Numbered from the stretch's first letter, positions 1 to 8,634 are shown. The stretch: DNA of 17,096 nucleotides from Actinomycetales bacterium (GCA_028868555.1 JAGWUG010000002.1:1-17096); one strand, 5' to 3'. Program-made: numbers and translations. Notes: a model not told the origin generated them from the sequence alone.

Positions 1-1726
1 CGTTTCGCGCCTCACCCCTCAGCTGCTCTCGGTTGAGGCCTGGGGTGGAGCAACCTACGACGTTGCCCTTCGCTTCCTGGGCGAGGACCCATGGGAGCGC
101 CTGGCAGCACTGCGCGAGGCAATGCCAAACCTTTGCATCCAGATGCTGCTTCGCGGCCGCAACACCGTCGGCTACACCCCGTACCCAACCGAGGTGACCG
201 AAGCCTTCGTTCAGGAGGCAGCAGCCACCGGCGTTGACATCTTCCGCATCTTTGACGCGCTCAACGATGTTGACCAGATGCGTCCGGCCATCGAAGCAGT
301 GCTCCGCACCAAGACCGCTGTTGCCGAGGTTGCTCTCTGCTACACCGCAGACCTGCTCGACCCAGACGAGAAGCTCTACACCCTGGACTACTACCTGAAC
401 CTGGCTCAGCAGATTGTTGACGCCGGCGCTCACATCATTGCCATCAAGGACATGGCCGGTCTGCTCCGCCCAGCCGCCGCGGCCAAGCTGGTCTCGGCCC
501 TGCGGGAGCGCTTTGACCTTCCGGTTCACCTGCACACTCACGACACCGCCGGTGGTCAGCTTGCAACCCTCATGGCCGCAATCAATGCGGGCGTTGACGC
601 GGTTGACGTGGCTAGCGCACCGATGGCCGGCACCACCAGCCAGCCCTCGGCATCGGCGCTAGTTGCAGCTTTGGCACACACTGAGCGCGACACCCAGATT
701 CCGCTCTCCGCAGTTACCGCACTGGAGCCTTACTGGGAGACCGTGCGCAACGTCTACGCGCCGTTCGAGAGCGGCCTCCCTGGCCCAACCGGTCGCGTCT
801 ACAAGCACGAGATTCCTGGCGGACAGCTGTCCAACCTGCGCCAGCAGGCGATTGCACTCGGACTGGGCGACCACTTCGAGCGCGTTGAAGACATGTACGC
901 CGCTGCCAGCGAGCTGCTTGGCCGTCCAACCAAGGTGACTCCTTCTTCCAAGGTGGTTGGTGACCTGGCTCTGCACCTGGTTGCAGTCAACGCCGACCCT
1001 AAGGACTTCGCTGAGAACCCTCAGAACTACGACATTCCAGACAGCGTGATTGGCTTCATGGCTGGCGAGCTCGGCGATCTGCCGGGTGGCTGGCCTGAGC
1101 CGTTCCGCACCAAGGTGCTTCAGGGCAAGACCCCTAAGTTTGGTCTAACCCCGGTCAGCCCAGAAGACATGGCGCTGCTTCAGGGCACCGATGCCCAGGC
1201 GCGTCGCGACACCCTGAACCGTCTGTTGTTCCCAGCTCCAACCAAGGACTTCCTCAAGATCCGCGACAGCTACGGCAAGTTGGACAACGTGGACACCGTT
1301 GACTACCTCTACGGCCTGGAGCAGGGCAAGGAGCACGTCATCGACATCTCCCGCGGTGTTCGCCTCTACGTTGGTCTCGAGGCCATCGGTGGCGCCGATG
1401 CCAAGGGCTTCCGCACCGTGATGACCACTCTGAATGGCCAGCTGCGACCAATCCTGGTTCGTGACGCCAAGATTCAGGTCTCTACCCCGCAGGCGGAGAA
1501 GGCAGACGCTGGCAACACCTCGCACGTCCCTGCGCCATTCGCCGGTGTGGTGACCATCCAGGTCGTTGAAGGCACTCCTGTCGAGGTGGGCCAGCCAGTG
1601 GCAACCATCGAGGCAATGAAGATGGAAGCAACCATCACCGCCAGCAAGGCTGGTGTGGTCAAGCGCCTAGCCATAGGCAAGGCTCAGGCGGTAGACGCCG
1701 GAGACCTCATCCTCGTCATCGAATAG
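1..1726 (+). CDS. pyc: Pyruvate carboxylase, C-terminal part (5' end outside window)
   Basis: Biotin enzyme that carboxylates pyruvate to oxaloacetate, replenishing the TCA cycle in the cytoplasm. The reading frame is open from base 2, and 574 codons are present, about half of the usual ~1130-residue single-chain enzyme. The N-terminal biotin carboxylase domain and the first part of the carboxyltransferase domain lie outside the window. The visible part opens with the family signature SVEAWGGATYDVA, followed by LLRGRNTVGYTPYP. The carboxyltransferase metal site shows as the Lys of AIKDMAG (codon 446-448) and the His pair of HLHTHD (527-541). A carboxyltransferase/biotin linker follows, and the protein ends in a biotinyl domain with EAMKMEA, whose Lys codon is 1619-1621. 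The ATG at 122 is internal, because the frame before it encodes conserved residues. Transcription ends at the hairpin directly downstream. Identification is firm. Confidence 0.96.
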   Translation, partial: VSRLTPQLLSVEAWGGATYDVALRFLGEDPWERLAALREAMPNLCIQMLLRGRNTVGYTPYPTEVTEAFVQEAAATGVDIFRIFDALNDVDQMRPAIEAVLRTKTAVAEVALCYTADLLDPDEKLYTLDYYLNLAQQIVDAGAHIIAIKDMAGLLRPAAAAKLVSALRERFDLPVHLHTHDTAGGQLATLMAAINAGVDAVDVASAPMAGTTSQPSASALVAALAHTERDTQIPLSAVTALEPYWETVRNVYAPFESGLPGPTGRVYKHEIPGGQLSNLRQQAIALGLGDHFERVEDMYAAASELLGRPTKVTPSSKVVGDLALHLVAVNADPKDFAENPQNYDIPDSVIGFMAGELGDLPGGWPEPFRTKVLQGKTPKFGLTPVSPEDMALLQGTDAQARRDTLNRLLFPAPTKDFLKIRDSYGKLDNVDTVDYLYGLEQGKEHVIDISRGVRLYVGLEAIGGADAKGFRTVMTTLNGQLRPILVRDAKIQVSTPQAEKADAGNTSHVPAPFAGVVTIQVVEGTPVEVGQPVATIEAMKMEATITASKAGVVKRLAIGKAQAVDAGDLILVIE

Positions 1727-1741
1727 TTATACAAAATCGAG

Positions 1742-1781
1742 CGAATGCCGAGGGATTGCTTAATCCCTCGGCATTCGTTTT
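1742..1781 (+). terminator. Rho-independent terminator of pyc
   Basis: A perfect 16-bp inverted repeat (1742-1757 with 1762-1777) has a four-base loop and is followed by TTTT, beginning 15 bases after the pyc stop codon. It separates pyc from the ParA-like gene, which therefore needs its own promoter. Confidence 0.9.
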
Positions 1782-1793
1782 GAACGCCATCGG

Positions 1794-1799
1794 TAGAAT
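1794..1799 (+). promoter_or_regulatory. Candidate -10 element for the parA-like/def operon
   Basis: TAGAAT fits the TANNNT consensus of actinobacterial housekeeping promoters. It lies just after the pyc terminator and 52 bases before the GTG start. No good -35 hexamer is visible at the right distance, since that position falls in the terminator stem, so the call rests on position and the -10 alone. Confidence 0.4.
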
Positions 1800-1851
1800 G
1801 AACGGGTGGTAAACCTGCCCAGGGGGACGGGGCTAAACCAGGAGGAACATA

Positions 1852-3072
1852 GTGGCGTTTGGTCGCAAGAAACCAGAGAACCAGCCGGCGGATCTATTCG
1901 CCGGAACAGTTGCACCGGTCGAGCCTAAGAGCCACAACCTGGCCGAGGTAGCAGTGGACGCAGGCATCATCGATGTCAACCCTTCTACCGCCAGCATCCC
2001 AATCGCAACCGAGGCTCTGGTCCCAAACCTGGACCCGCTGCCGGCACCGGTAGCCGCAGTCGCCACACAGGACGTGGTTCGCAGCAACTACAGCCGTCGT
2101 GACTCGCTTCGCGGTCAGTCCTTCGACGCCCCAGAGCCGGCCGCCATGCTTACCGCAGAGCGCCTAATCGACACCTCCAAGCGCTTCCGTCCGGCTCCGG
2201 AGTCGGGTTTCCGTCGCTTCGTCTACTACGTAACCCTCAAGACCGTAAACATGGGCGACAGCCTGGCGGTCCGTGAGCGCAAGGCAATCGATGCCCGCAT
2301 CGCTGCCAACCTCGAGGGCGGCACCAAGTTTGTTCCAGTTCTAACCCGTAAGGGTGGTGTGGGTAAGACCACAGTCACCACCCTGCTGGGCATGGCACTC
2401 TCGCTCAACCGCGAAGACCGCGTGGTGGCTATTGACGCCAACCCGGACCGCGGCACCCTGGCTGAGCGCGTTTCTAAGAACACCCGCTTCACCGTTCGCG
2501 ACGTGGTTAACCGTGCCGCCTCCATCGATGGCTTTACCGACTTCTCCACCATGGTCTCGCGCGACGTGACCCGCCTGGACGTTCTCGCCAGCGACAACGA
2601 CCCAATGCTTTCCGAGGCTTTCAACGAGGGTGACTACAACGTGGTTGCCGACCTCGCCGCCCGCTACTACAGCATCGTGCTGACTGACTGCGGTACCGGT
2701 ATCGTGCACTCGGTAATGCGCCCAACTCTGCAGCGCGCCAACGGACTCGTGATCGTTTCCGGCGGTTCGGTCGACGAGGCGCGTCTGGCATCGGAGACCC
2801 TGACTTGGCTTGAGGCCAACGACTACGGCGACCTGGTTCGCAATGCGGTGGTTGCCCTGAACACCGCAACTCAGGCAACCCAGCTGGTAAAGCTGGACGA
2901 GATTGAGGCTCACTTTGCTTCGCGTGTGCGCGCAGTGGTGCGCATTCCTTACGACCCAGCGCTGGCCGCCGGTTCGGTTGTGAAGTTCTCCGAGCTCAAG
3001 AAGGCAACCCAGGAGGCTGCTCGCGAGCTGGCCGCCCTGGTGGTTGACAGTCTGCACCTGCCAGCAAAGTAA
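1852..3072 (+). CDS. ParA/MinD-family ATPase with N-terminal extension (EspI/Rv3876-like type)
   Basis: A 406-residue P-loop ATPase. Residues 1-115 are Ala/Pro-rich and look disordered. From about residue 118 comes a segment (GFRRFVYYVT ... NMGDS) resembling the one that precedes the ATPase domain in actinobacterial EspI-like MinD proteins. The deviant Walker A is KGGVGKTT at 167-174, followed by AIDANPDRGTL (193-203) and the switch-like LTDCGTGIVHS (277-287). Known relatives include ATPases linked to ESX secretion and others of unknown role; chromosome-segregating ParA proteins usually sit beside parB, and no parB is here. The GTG start is chosen because AGGAGG lies six bases upstream. def follows after 17 bases, so the two are probably co-transcribed. 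The ATPase fold is sure, the cellular cargo unknown. Confidence 0.88.
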   Translation: MAFGRKKPENQPADLFAGTVAPVEPKSHNLAEVAVDAGIIDVNPSTASIPIATEALVPNLDPLPAPVAAVATQDVVRSNYSRRDSLRGQSFDAPEPAAMLTAERLIDTSKRFRPAPESGFRRFVYYVTLKTVNMGDSLAVRERKAIDARIAANLEGGTKFVPVLTRKGGVGKTTVTTLLGMALSLNREDRVVAIDANPDRGTLAERVSKNTRFTVRDVVNRAASIDGFTDFSTMVSRDVTRLDVLASDNDPMLSEAFNEGDYNVVADLAARYYSIVLTDCGTGIVHSVMRPTLQRANGLVIVSGGSVDEARLASETLTWLEANDYGDLVRNAVVALNTATQATQLVKLDEIEAHFASRVRAVVRIPYDPALAAGSVVKFSELKKATQEAARELAALVVDSLHLPAK

Positions 3073-3089
3073 GGTTTGGCACGGCTTCA

Positions 3090-3590
3090 ATGGCAGTACG
3101 TGAAATTCGCCTGTTTGGCGACCCGGTCCTCAAGAGCGTTTGTGACCCGGTAAAGGTCTTTGACGAGCGCCTCGCCCAATTGGCTCAGGACCTGCTTGAC
3201 ACCACCACCCAGATTTCCGGTCGCGCCGGTGTTGCCGCCAACCAGATTGGGGTTGGCCTGCGTGGCTTCTCCTGGAACGTTGACGGCAAGAGCGGCGTGA
3301 TCTTCAACCCGGTAGTGGTTGAGGTTCGGGGCGAAAAGCATTTGGTTCAGGAGGGCTGCCTGAGTGTGCCAGGCCTCTGGCACGTGACCCCGCGTCACGA
3401 ATACGCGCGAGTGACCGGTGTGGACGCCGAAGGTAAACCAATCACGCTTGAAGGCACTGGGCTCATGGCTCAGGCACTGCAGCACGAGTGCGACCACTTG
3501 GATGGCTTGCTCTACTTGGACCGCCTCGAACCAGAGGAACGCAAGCTGGCCATGCGCAACCTGCGCGACCAGCCCTGGTTTATGAAATAG
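3090..3590 (+). CDS. def: Peptide deformylase
   Basis: Removes the formyl group from the initiator methionine of new proteins; a metal-dependent cytoplasmic enzyme. All three family motifs are present: GVAANQIG (47-54, family form GxGLAAxQ), EGCLS (88-92) with metal ligand Cys90, and QHECDH (131-136) with metal ligands His132 and His136 and catalytic Glu133. The 166-residue length is normal. The ATG is 17 bases after the stop of the ParA-like gene, with only a weak ribosome binding site (AAGG at the junction), which suggests operon expression, possibly with translational coupling. The gene converges with fadD, leaving 22 bases between stop codons. Confidence 0.95.
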   Translation: MAVREIRLFGDPVLKSVCDPVKVFDERLAQLAQDLLDTTTQISGRAGVAANQIGVGLRGFSWNVDGKSGVIFNPVVVEVRGEKHLVQEGCLSVPGLWHVTPRHEYARVTGVDAEGKPITLEGTGLMAQALQHECDHLDGLLYLDRLEPEERKLAMRNLRDQPWFMK

Positions 3591-3605
3591 TTGGCGTCAG
3601 GCCAA
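3591..3605. terminator. Possible weak hairpin between convergent def and fadD
   Basis: TTGGC and GCCAA flank a five-base loop in the 22-base gap between the two stop codons. The stem is only 5 bp and no real T-tract follows on either strand, so terminator function is doubtful, but no better candidate lies here. Confidence 0.25.
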
Positions 3606-3612
3606 GTTTCAG

Positions 3613-5409
3613 TTAGCTGTACAGTTCGGCGATTTTAGCCGCAAAGTCCTCGGTGACCGCCTTGCGCTTCACCTTGAGACTCGGGGTAACGTGGCCCGAC
3701 TCTTGGGTCAGCTCGGTGTCGAGAATCACAAACTTCTTGATGGCTTCGGCCTTGCTGACGGTCTTGTTGACGCGGTCAACCGCCGCCTGCACCTCGGCAA
3801 TAACAACCGGGTGGGTTGCAGCCTCGGCGATGGTGATCTGCTTGCTGAGACCGTGAGTTCCAGCCCAGATCGGCAGCATCTCGCTGTCCAGCGAAATCAG
3901 GCAGGCAACGAAAGGCTTGTTGTCGCCAACCACCACGGCCTGACCAATCAGCGGGTCGGCGCGCAGCGGGTCTTCCATCGGTGCCGGGGCAACGTTCTTG
4001 CCACCGGCAGTAATGATGAGTTCCTTCTTGCGGCCGGTGATGGTGAGGAAGCCGTCGTCATCCAGCGCACCGATGTCACCGGTGCGGAACCAACCGTCGA
4101 CGATTGCCTCCGCCGTTGCCGCAGGGTTGTTGTGGTAGGCCTTGAGAACGTTGGAGCCGCGGAGCAGAATCTCGCCATCGTCGGCAATTTTGATTCCACA
4201 ACCTGGCAGCAGGCGACCAACCTTGCCTATGCGAATGCTGCTCGGGCGGGCAACCATCGCTGGTGCGGTGGTCTCGGTCAGGCCGTAGCCCTCGAGGACA
4301 ATCAGGCCAATGGCGCGGAAGAAGTGACCGAGTCGAACACCCAGTGGCGCGCCTCCGGAAACGGCGTAGCGCACGGCCCCGCCCATGTTGGCGCGGATCT
4401 TGCTGAAGACTAGGCGGTCGAACAACCAGAACTTTAGGCGAAGCGAGAGCGAAGGTCCGCGTTCGGTGTCGAGCGCCTTGGAGTAGTCCACGGCCACCGC
4501 CGCAGCCTTGCGGAACAGGTCACCCTTGCCTCCGGCTTCCGCCTTCTGCTCGGCCAGGTTGTAGACCTTCTCGAATACGCGCGGAACCGCCAGCAAGAAG
4601 TTTGGCTTGAAGGTCTGCATTGCGGATGCCAGGTTTCGAATGTCTGGCTGGTGGCCAACCTTCACGCCGGCGTGGGCAGCCAAAACCTCAACAAAGCGAG
4701 CAAAGACGTGTGCCAGCGGCAGGAATAGCAGCGTGGTCTGGCCGTCGGCAATTACCTCCGGCAGCTCCAACTTGGCGTTCTTAGACAGGTCAACAAAGCC
4801 CCGATGCGCCAACTCGCAACCCTTGGGCTGTCCGGTGGTGCCGGAGGTGTAGATGATGGTGGCGATGTCGTCGAGACTTGCCTTCGAGCGGTGGGCTTCG
4901 AGGGTGGCATCGTCGATGCGCTCTCCGAGTGAACGCAGGCGGTCGAGTGAGCCATCAAACTGGCACCAAACCTCGCGCAGGTATGCGCTCTGGGAACGCA
5001 CCTCGTTCAGCTTGTCCAGCATCTCCTGGCTCTCCAGGAAGATTCCAACTACCTCTGAGTCACTCAGGATCCAGGCCATCTGGCTGGCGGAAGAGGTCTC
5101 GTAGATTGGCACAGAAACGGCACCGGCAAACCAGAGGGCAAAGTCAACCAGGGTCCACTCGAAAGAGGTGTGGCCCATGATGGCCACTCTCTGGCCGGGA
5201 AGAATGCCGGCAGCGATGAAGCCCTTGGCCAGCTCCTTCACCTGGGTCAGGAAGTCGGCAGCCGAAAGGTCAACCCACTCGCCTCCATCGGAGGACTGCA
5301 GGGCGTAGAGGGGCAGGTTAGGGGTCTTGGCGGCCCGCTCAAGGAGGAGGTCCGTGATGTTGGAGTCGTCGCTAGATTCAATCAACGACGGAAGGTCGTA
5401 AGCCTGCAT
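3613..5409 (-). CDS. fadD: Long-chain fatty acid-CoA ligase (AMP-forming, FadD15-like)
   Basis: Activates fatty acids to acyl-CoA through an acyl-adenylate, feeding lipid synthesis or beta-oxidation; probably membrane-associated. The 598-residue protein has the ANL-superfamily motifs in order: the AMP-binding loop YTSGTTGQPKG (187-197), GYGLTET (374-380), GWFRTGD (439-445) with the ribose-binding Asp, and the hinge region GRKKELIITAGGKN (459-472). A Lys-rich C-terminus holds candidates for the adenylation lysine. Synteny with the acyltransferase and aroG matches fadD15 (Rv2187) in M. tuberculosis. The ATG is preceded by AGGGG nine bases upstream. It is transcribed divergently from the glucokinase gene. 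The acyl-CoA synthetase family is sure; chain-length preference is inferred. Confidence 0.92.
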   Translation of the reverse strand: MQAYDLPSLIESSDDSNITDLLLERAAKTPNLPLYALQSSDGGEWVDLSAADFLTQVKELAKGFIAAGILPGQRVAIMGHTSFEWTLVDFALWFAGAVSVPIYETSSASQMAWILSDSEVVGIFLESQEMLDKLNEVRSQSAYLREVWCQFDGSLDRLRSLGERIDDATLEAHRSKASLDDIATIIYTSGTTGQPKGCELAHRGFVDLSKNAKLELPEVIADGQTTLLFLPLAHVFARFVEVLAAHAGVKVGHQPDIRNLASAMQTFKPNFLLAVPRVFEKVYNLAEQKAEAGGKGDLFRKAAAVAVDYSKALDTERGPSLSLRLKFWLFDRLVFSKIRANMGGAVRYAVSGGAPLGVRLGHFFRAIGLIVLEGYGLTETTAPAMVARPSSIRIGKVGRLLPGCGIKIADDGEILLRGSNVLKAYHNNPAATAEAIVDGWFRTGDIGALDDDGFLTITGRKKELIITAGGKNVAPAPMEDPLRADPLIGQAVVVGDNKPFVACLISLDSEMLPIWAGTHGLSKQITIAEAATHPVVIAEVQAAVDRVNKTVSKAEAIKKFVILDTELTQESGHVTPSLKVKRKAVTEDFAAKIAELYS

Positions 5410-5527
5410 GTCCGTTCACCCCTAACTGCTTAGTATTAGCCACTACTCTAGGGGTTCGGCGGCACCCTTGGGGTGAGGGTTCACTAGACTTTTTATGCGT
5501 CCAAAACAACAGAGCGAGGGTCTTTCC
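5410..5527. promoter_or_regulatory. Divergent promoter region of fadD and glk
   Basis: The gap holds a TANNNT-type -10 for each direction: TAGAGT on the minus strand (5445-5450) for fadD and TAGACT on the plus strand (5485-5490) for glk. Neither has a convincing -35. Three symmetric elements surround them: ACCCCTA (5418-5424) with TAGGGGT (5449-5455), CACCC-TTG-GGGTG (5463-5475), and GTGA-N4-TCAC (5473-5484), which abuts the glk -10. They could bind a regulator, but none is a known operator that I recognise. Confidence 0.45.
5516..5520 (+). promoter_or_regulatory. Ribosome binding site fixing the glk start
   Basis: GAGGG lies seven bases before ATG 5528. The upstream in-frame ATG at 5495 has no ribosome binding site and would add 11 residues ahead of the conserved N-terminus, so 5528 is preferred. 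Confidence 0.7.
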
Positions 5528-6478
5528 ATGTATGCAGTGGGCATTGATATTGGCGGCACCAAAATTGCTGGTGCCCTGGTTGACCCAGAGGGAAATCTAG
5601 TCCGCGAGCTGCGAGTTCCAACTCCAGCCACCGACCGCGAAGCCATTGTTGACGCAGTAGCCAACCTGATCAACGTTCTCTCCGAGGGCGAGCAGGTTGT
5701 TGGTGCCGGTGTTGCCGCTGCCGGATACATCGATGCCGATCAGGCCAACATCGTCTACGCCCCTAACCTTTCCTGGCGAAACGAGCCTTTCAAGGCACTA
5801 GTTGAGGCCAAGGTGAACGTTCCAGTTCTGCTGGAAAACGATGCCAACGCAGCCGGCTGGGCTGAGTACCGCTACGGCGCCGGTAAGGGCACCAAGCACA
5901 TGGTCATGCTCACCATCGGAACCGGAGTTGGTGGAGCGGTTGTCGTCGACTCCCGCCTGCTCCGCGGTGGTTTTGGAGTTGCCGGAGAGCTGGGGCACGT
6001 TCGCGTAGTTCCAGAAGGCCGCCTCTGTGGCTGCGGCCAGTACGGCTGCATCGAGCAGTACGCCTCCGGTACGGCTCTGCTTCGCTCTGCTAAGGAACTC
6101 GCAGCCAGCGGAAAACCAGAGGGCGCCCGCCTGGCCGAGATTCAGCACCAGACCGGCGAACTGACCGGCATCCAGGTAGCGCAGGCAATCCTGGAGAAGG
6201 ACCCGGGTGCCGTTGCACTCGTAACTGAGGTTGGCTCCTGGCTCGGCCAGACCATCGCCACCCTGCAGGCGGTGCTTGACCCTCAGGTTGTGGTCATCGG
6301 TGGCGGAGTTTCATCGGTGGGAGACGTTCTGCTCAACCCAATCCGCGAGGCGTTCCTGAGCCACCTTCCGGCACGCGGGTTCCACCCGGAGCTGGAAATC
6401 AAGGCAGCGGAGTTCCTAAATGACGCCGGATTGGTTGGCGCAGCCGACCTAGCGCGAATGGCGTTCGGTAAACTTTAA
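5528..6478 (+). CDS. glk: ROK-family glucokinase
   Basis: Phosphorylates glucose to glucose-6-phosphate in the cytoplasm; the actinobacterial enzymes of this type use ATP and serve in glycolysis and sometimes carbon regulation. The 316-residue protein starts MYAVGIDIGGTK, with the phosphate-binding DIGGTK at 7-12. The sugar-binding and catalytic segment is ENDANAAGWAEY (103-114, catalytic Asp105), followed by the glycine-rich IGTGVGG (130-136). The ROK zinc site is formed by His157, Cys167, Cys169 and Cys174 in GHVRVVPEGRLCGCGQYGC. There is no N-terminal helix-turn-helix, so it is a kinase and not a ROK repressor. An acyltransferase gene follows after 36 bases in the same direction. Family is sure; glucose is the likeliest substrate. 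Confidence 0.93.
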   Translation: MYAVGIDIGGTKIAGALVDPEGNLVRELRVPTPATDREAIVDAVANLINVLSEGEQVVGAGVAAAGYIDADQANIVYAPNLSWRNEPFKALVEAKVNVPVLLENDANAAGWAEYRYGAGKGTKHMVMLTIGTGVGGAVVVDSRLLRGGFGVAGELGHVRVVPEGRLCGCGQYGCIEQYASGTALLRSAKELAASGKPEGARLAEIQHQTGELTGIQVAQAILEKDPGAVALVTEVGSWLGQTIATLQAVLDPQVVVIGGGVSSVGDVLLNPIREAFLSHLPARGFHPELEIKAAEFLNDAGLVGAADLARMAFGKL

Positions 6479-6514
6479 GTCTGTGATCTCGCGGGCGGCA
6501 GAAAGGCGAAGGGG

Positions 6515-7204
6515 ATGACCTATTTCTTCCTGAAGACCTTTGTGCTGGGTCCACTGCTCCGCGTGCTGTTCCGTCCCTGGGTTCGCGGCGTTGAAAACGT
6601 TCCAACCTCGGGTGCCGCCATTCTGGCCAGCAATCACCTTTCTTTCTCAGACTCCATCTTTTTGCCACTGATGCTTCGTCGCCCGGTGACGTTCCTCGCC
6701 AAGAGTGAGTACTTCACCGGCAAGGGGCTAAAGGGCGCCTTCAGTCGCTGGTTCTTCACCGCCACCGGTCAGTTACCAATCGACCGCGCCGGCGGAAAGG
6801 CATCGGAGGCTTCTCTCAACACCGGTCTTGAAGTTCTGGCTGGCGGCAACCTGCTGGGTATCTACCCTGAGGGCACGCGCTCGCCGGATGGCAAGCTCTA
6901 CCGCGGCCGCACTGGCATTGCCCGCATGGTGCTCGAGGCCAAGGTCCCGGTCATTCCGGTTGCAATGATTGACACCGAGAAGGTGCAGCCAATCGGCCAG
7001 AAGTTGCCAAAGATTCGTCGCGTGGGCATCGCCATCGGCACCCCGCTTGATTTCAGCCGCTTTGAGGGCATGGAGGGCGACCGCATCGTTCTCCGCGCCG
7101 TCACCGATGAAATCATGTATGAACTTCAGAAGCTGAGCGGCCAGGTCTATGACGACGTGTATGCCACCAGCGTGAAGAGCCGGATGGCACGCGCCGCTCG
7201 TTAG
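6515..7204 (+). CDS. PlsC-type 1-acyl-glycerol-3-phosphate acyltransferase family protein
   Basis: Transfers acyl chains to a glycerophosphate-type acceptor at the inner face of the membrane; probably makes phosphatidic acid for phospholipid synthesis. Catalytic motif I is NHLSFSD (40-46, the HX4D dyad His41/Asp46). Motif III is YPEGTRS (117-123), and LPIDRAGG (87-94) corresponds to motif II. The hydrophobic N-terminus suggests peripheral membrane contact. At 229 residues it is of usual size. The ATG is preceded by purine-rich AAAGGCGAAGGGG. Its position between glucokinase and aroG matches Rv2182c in M. tuberculosis. The acceptor specificity cannot be read from sequence: other PlsC-like proteins acylate different lipids. 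Confidence 0.9.
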   Translation: MTYFFLKTFVLGPLLRVLFRPWVRGVENVPTSGAAILASNHLSFSDSIFLPLMLRRPVTFLAKSEYFTGKGLKGAFSRWFFTATGQLPIDRAGGKASEASLNTGLEVLAGGNLLGIYPEGTRSPDGKLYRGRTGIARMVLEAKVPVIPVAMIDTEKVQPIGQKLPKIRRVGIAIGTPLDFSRFEGMEGDRIVLRAVTDEIMYELQKLSGQVYDDVYATSVKSRMARAAR

Positions 7205-7254
7205 CCCGCTGCCCTCCAAAACCCAAACAAACCGCCATTCAAAAGGAAACCAAA

Positions 7255-8634
7255 TTGGCAAGTGCGAATGAACCTTACGTTGTAGCAGATCCGCAGGTGA
7301 TTGCAGGTCTGGACAACTATGTGAACCTTCCAGCAGCGCAGCAGCCAACCTGGTATTCCACCGATGCCCTGGCCGCATCCCGCGAGACCCTGTCCAAGCT
7401 GCCTCCGCTGGTGTTTGCCGGTGAGGTAGACCGTCTGCGTTCGCGCCTGGCCGATGCCGCCGCCGGTAACGCCTTCCTGCTTCAGGGCGGCGACTGTGCC
7501 GAGACCTTCGCCGATGCCACCGCTGACCGAATCCGCAACCGCGTCAAGACCCTGCTGCAGATGGCCGTTGTGCTGATGTACGGTTCTTCGCTTCCAGTTG
7601 TGAAGATGGGCCGCATGGCTGGCCAGTTTGCTAAGCCTCGCTCCAACGACAACGAGACCCGCGGAGACATCACTCTGCCGGCCTACCGTGGCGACGCCGT
7701 GAACGGTTACGACTTCACCCCTGAGAGCCGCCGAAACGACCCAGCCCGCCTGGTTCAGGCGTACCACACCTCGGCCAGCACCCTGAACCTGATTCGCGCC
7801 TTCACCACCGGTGGTTTCGCGGACCTGCGCTCGGTGCACGAGTGGAACAAGGGCTTCACCGACAACCCAGCCAACGCTCGCTACGAGTCGCTGGCCAAGG
7901 AGATCGACCGCGCCATCCAGTTCATGGCAGCGGCAGGAGCCGACTTCGAGGCGCTTCGCTCCACCGAGTTCTACACCAGCCACGAGGGTCTGCTGTTCGA
8001 TTACGATCGTCCGCTGACTCGCATCGACTCCCGTACCGGTACCCCATACGTGACCAGCGGACACTTCATCTGGATTGGCGAGCGTACTCGCCAGCTGGAC
8101 GGCGCCCACGTTGACTTCCTGTCCCGCGTTCGCAACCCAATCGGAGTGAAGCTTGGCCCGAGCACCAGCCCGGACGACCTGCGCGCCTTGATTGAGAAGC
8201 TGGACCCAAACCGCGAGCCTGGTCGTCTGACCTTCATCACTCGCATGGGTGCAACCAAGATCCGCGAAGCCATGCCAAAGCTGGTTGAGACCGTGAAGAG
8301 CACCGACTGCAACCCGCTCTGGATCACCGACCCAATGCACGGCAACGGCATCACCACCAAGAACGGCTACAAGAGCCGCCGCTTTGACGACGTCATGGAC
8401 GAGGTCCGCGGCTTCTTCGAGGTGCACGCCGAGGCTGGAACCTTCCCTGGCGGAATCCACATCGAGCTCACCGGCGACGACGTTGCCGAGTGCCTCGGTG
8501 GCTCGGAGCGCATCGATGAGGCCGCACTAGAGGCGCGTTACGAGTCGCTCTGCGACCCACGCCTGAACCACATGCAGTCGCTGGAGCTTTCGTTCCTGGT
8601 GGCAGAGCTGCTGGCCAGCCGCAACAAGAAATAA
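7255..8634 (+). CDS. aroG: Class II 3-deoxy-D-arabino-heptulosonate 7-phosphate (DAHP) synthase
   Basis: Condenses phosphoenolpyruvate with erythrose 4-phosphate, the first step of the shikimate pathway to aromatic amino acids. The 459-residue protein is of class II (plant/actinobacterial) type, close in length to M. tuberculosis AroG. Visible landmarks are LQGGDCAETFAD (76-87) with metal ligand Cys81, KMGRMAGQ (117-124), GVKLGPS (297-303), TRMGATKIREAMP (329-341), and DPMHGN (359-364) with His362. Glu404 and Asp434 complete the likely metal site. The start is a TTG with AAGGA seven bases upstream, and no better start codon lies between it and the preceding stop. The 50-base leader is A/C-rich and has no terminator, so it may be read from the glk-acyltransferase transcript. 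Confidence 0.95.
   Translation: MASANEPYVVADPQVIAGLDNYVNLPAAQQPTWYSTDALAASRETLSKLPPLVFAGEVDRLRSRLADAAAGNAFLLQGGDCAETFADATADRIRNRVKTLLQMAVVLMYGSSLPVVKMGRMAGQFAKPRSNDNETRGDITLPAYRGDAVNGYDFTPESRRNDPARLVQAYHTSASTLNLIRAFTTGGFADLRSVHEWNKGFTDNPANARYESLAKEIDRAIQFMAAAGADFEALRSTEFYTSHEGLLFDYDRPLTRIDSRTGTPYVTSGHFIWIGERTRQLDGAHVDFLSRVRNPIGVKLGPSTSPDDLRALIEKLDPNREPGRLTFITRMGATKIREAMPKLVETVKSTDCNPLWITDPMHGNGITTKNGYKSRRFDDVMDEVRGFFEVHAEAGTFPGGIHIELTGDDVAECLGGSERIDEAALEARYESLCDPRLNHMQSLELSFLVAELLASRNKK

Noticed and set aside
2341..3090. Minus-strand open frame of 249 codons opposite the ParA-like gene
   Set aside because: Opposite a conserved ATPase; the antisense protein has no recognisable feature.
7201..8460. 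Long minus-strand open frame (419 codons) opposite aroG
   Set aside because: It mirrors the codon bias of the clearly conserved DAHP synthase, has no family motif and no ribosome binding site; a shadow frame.
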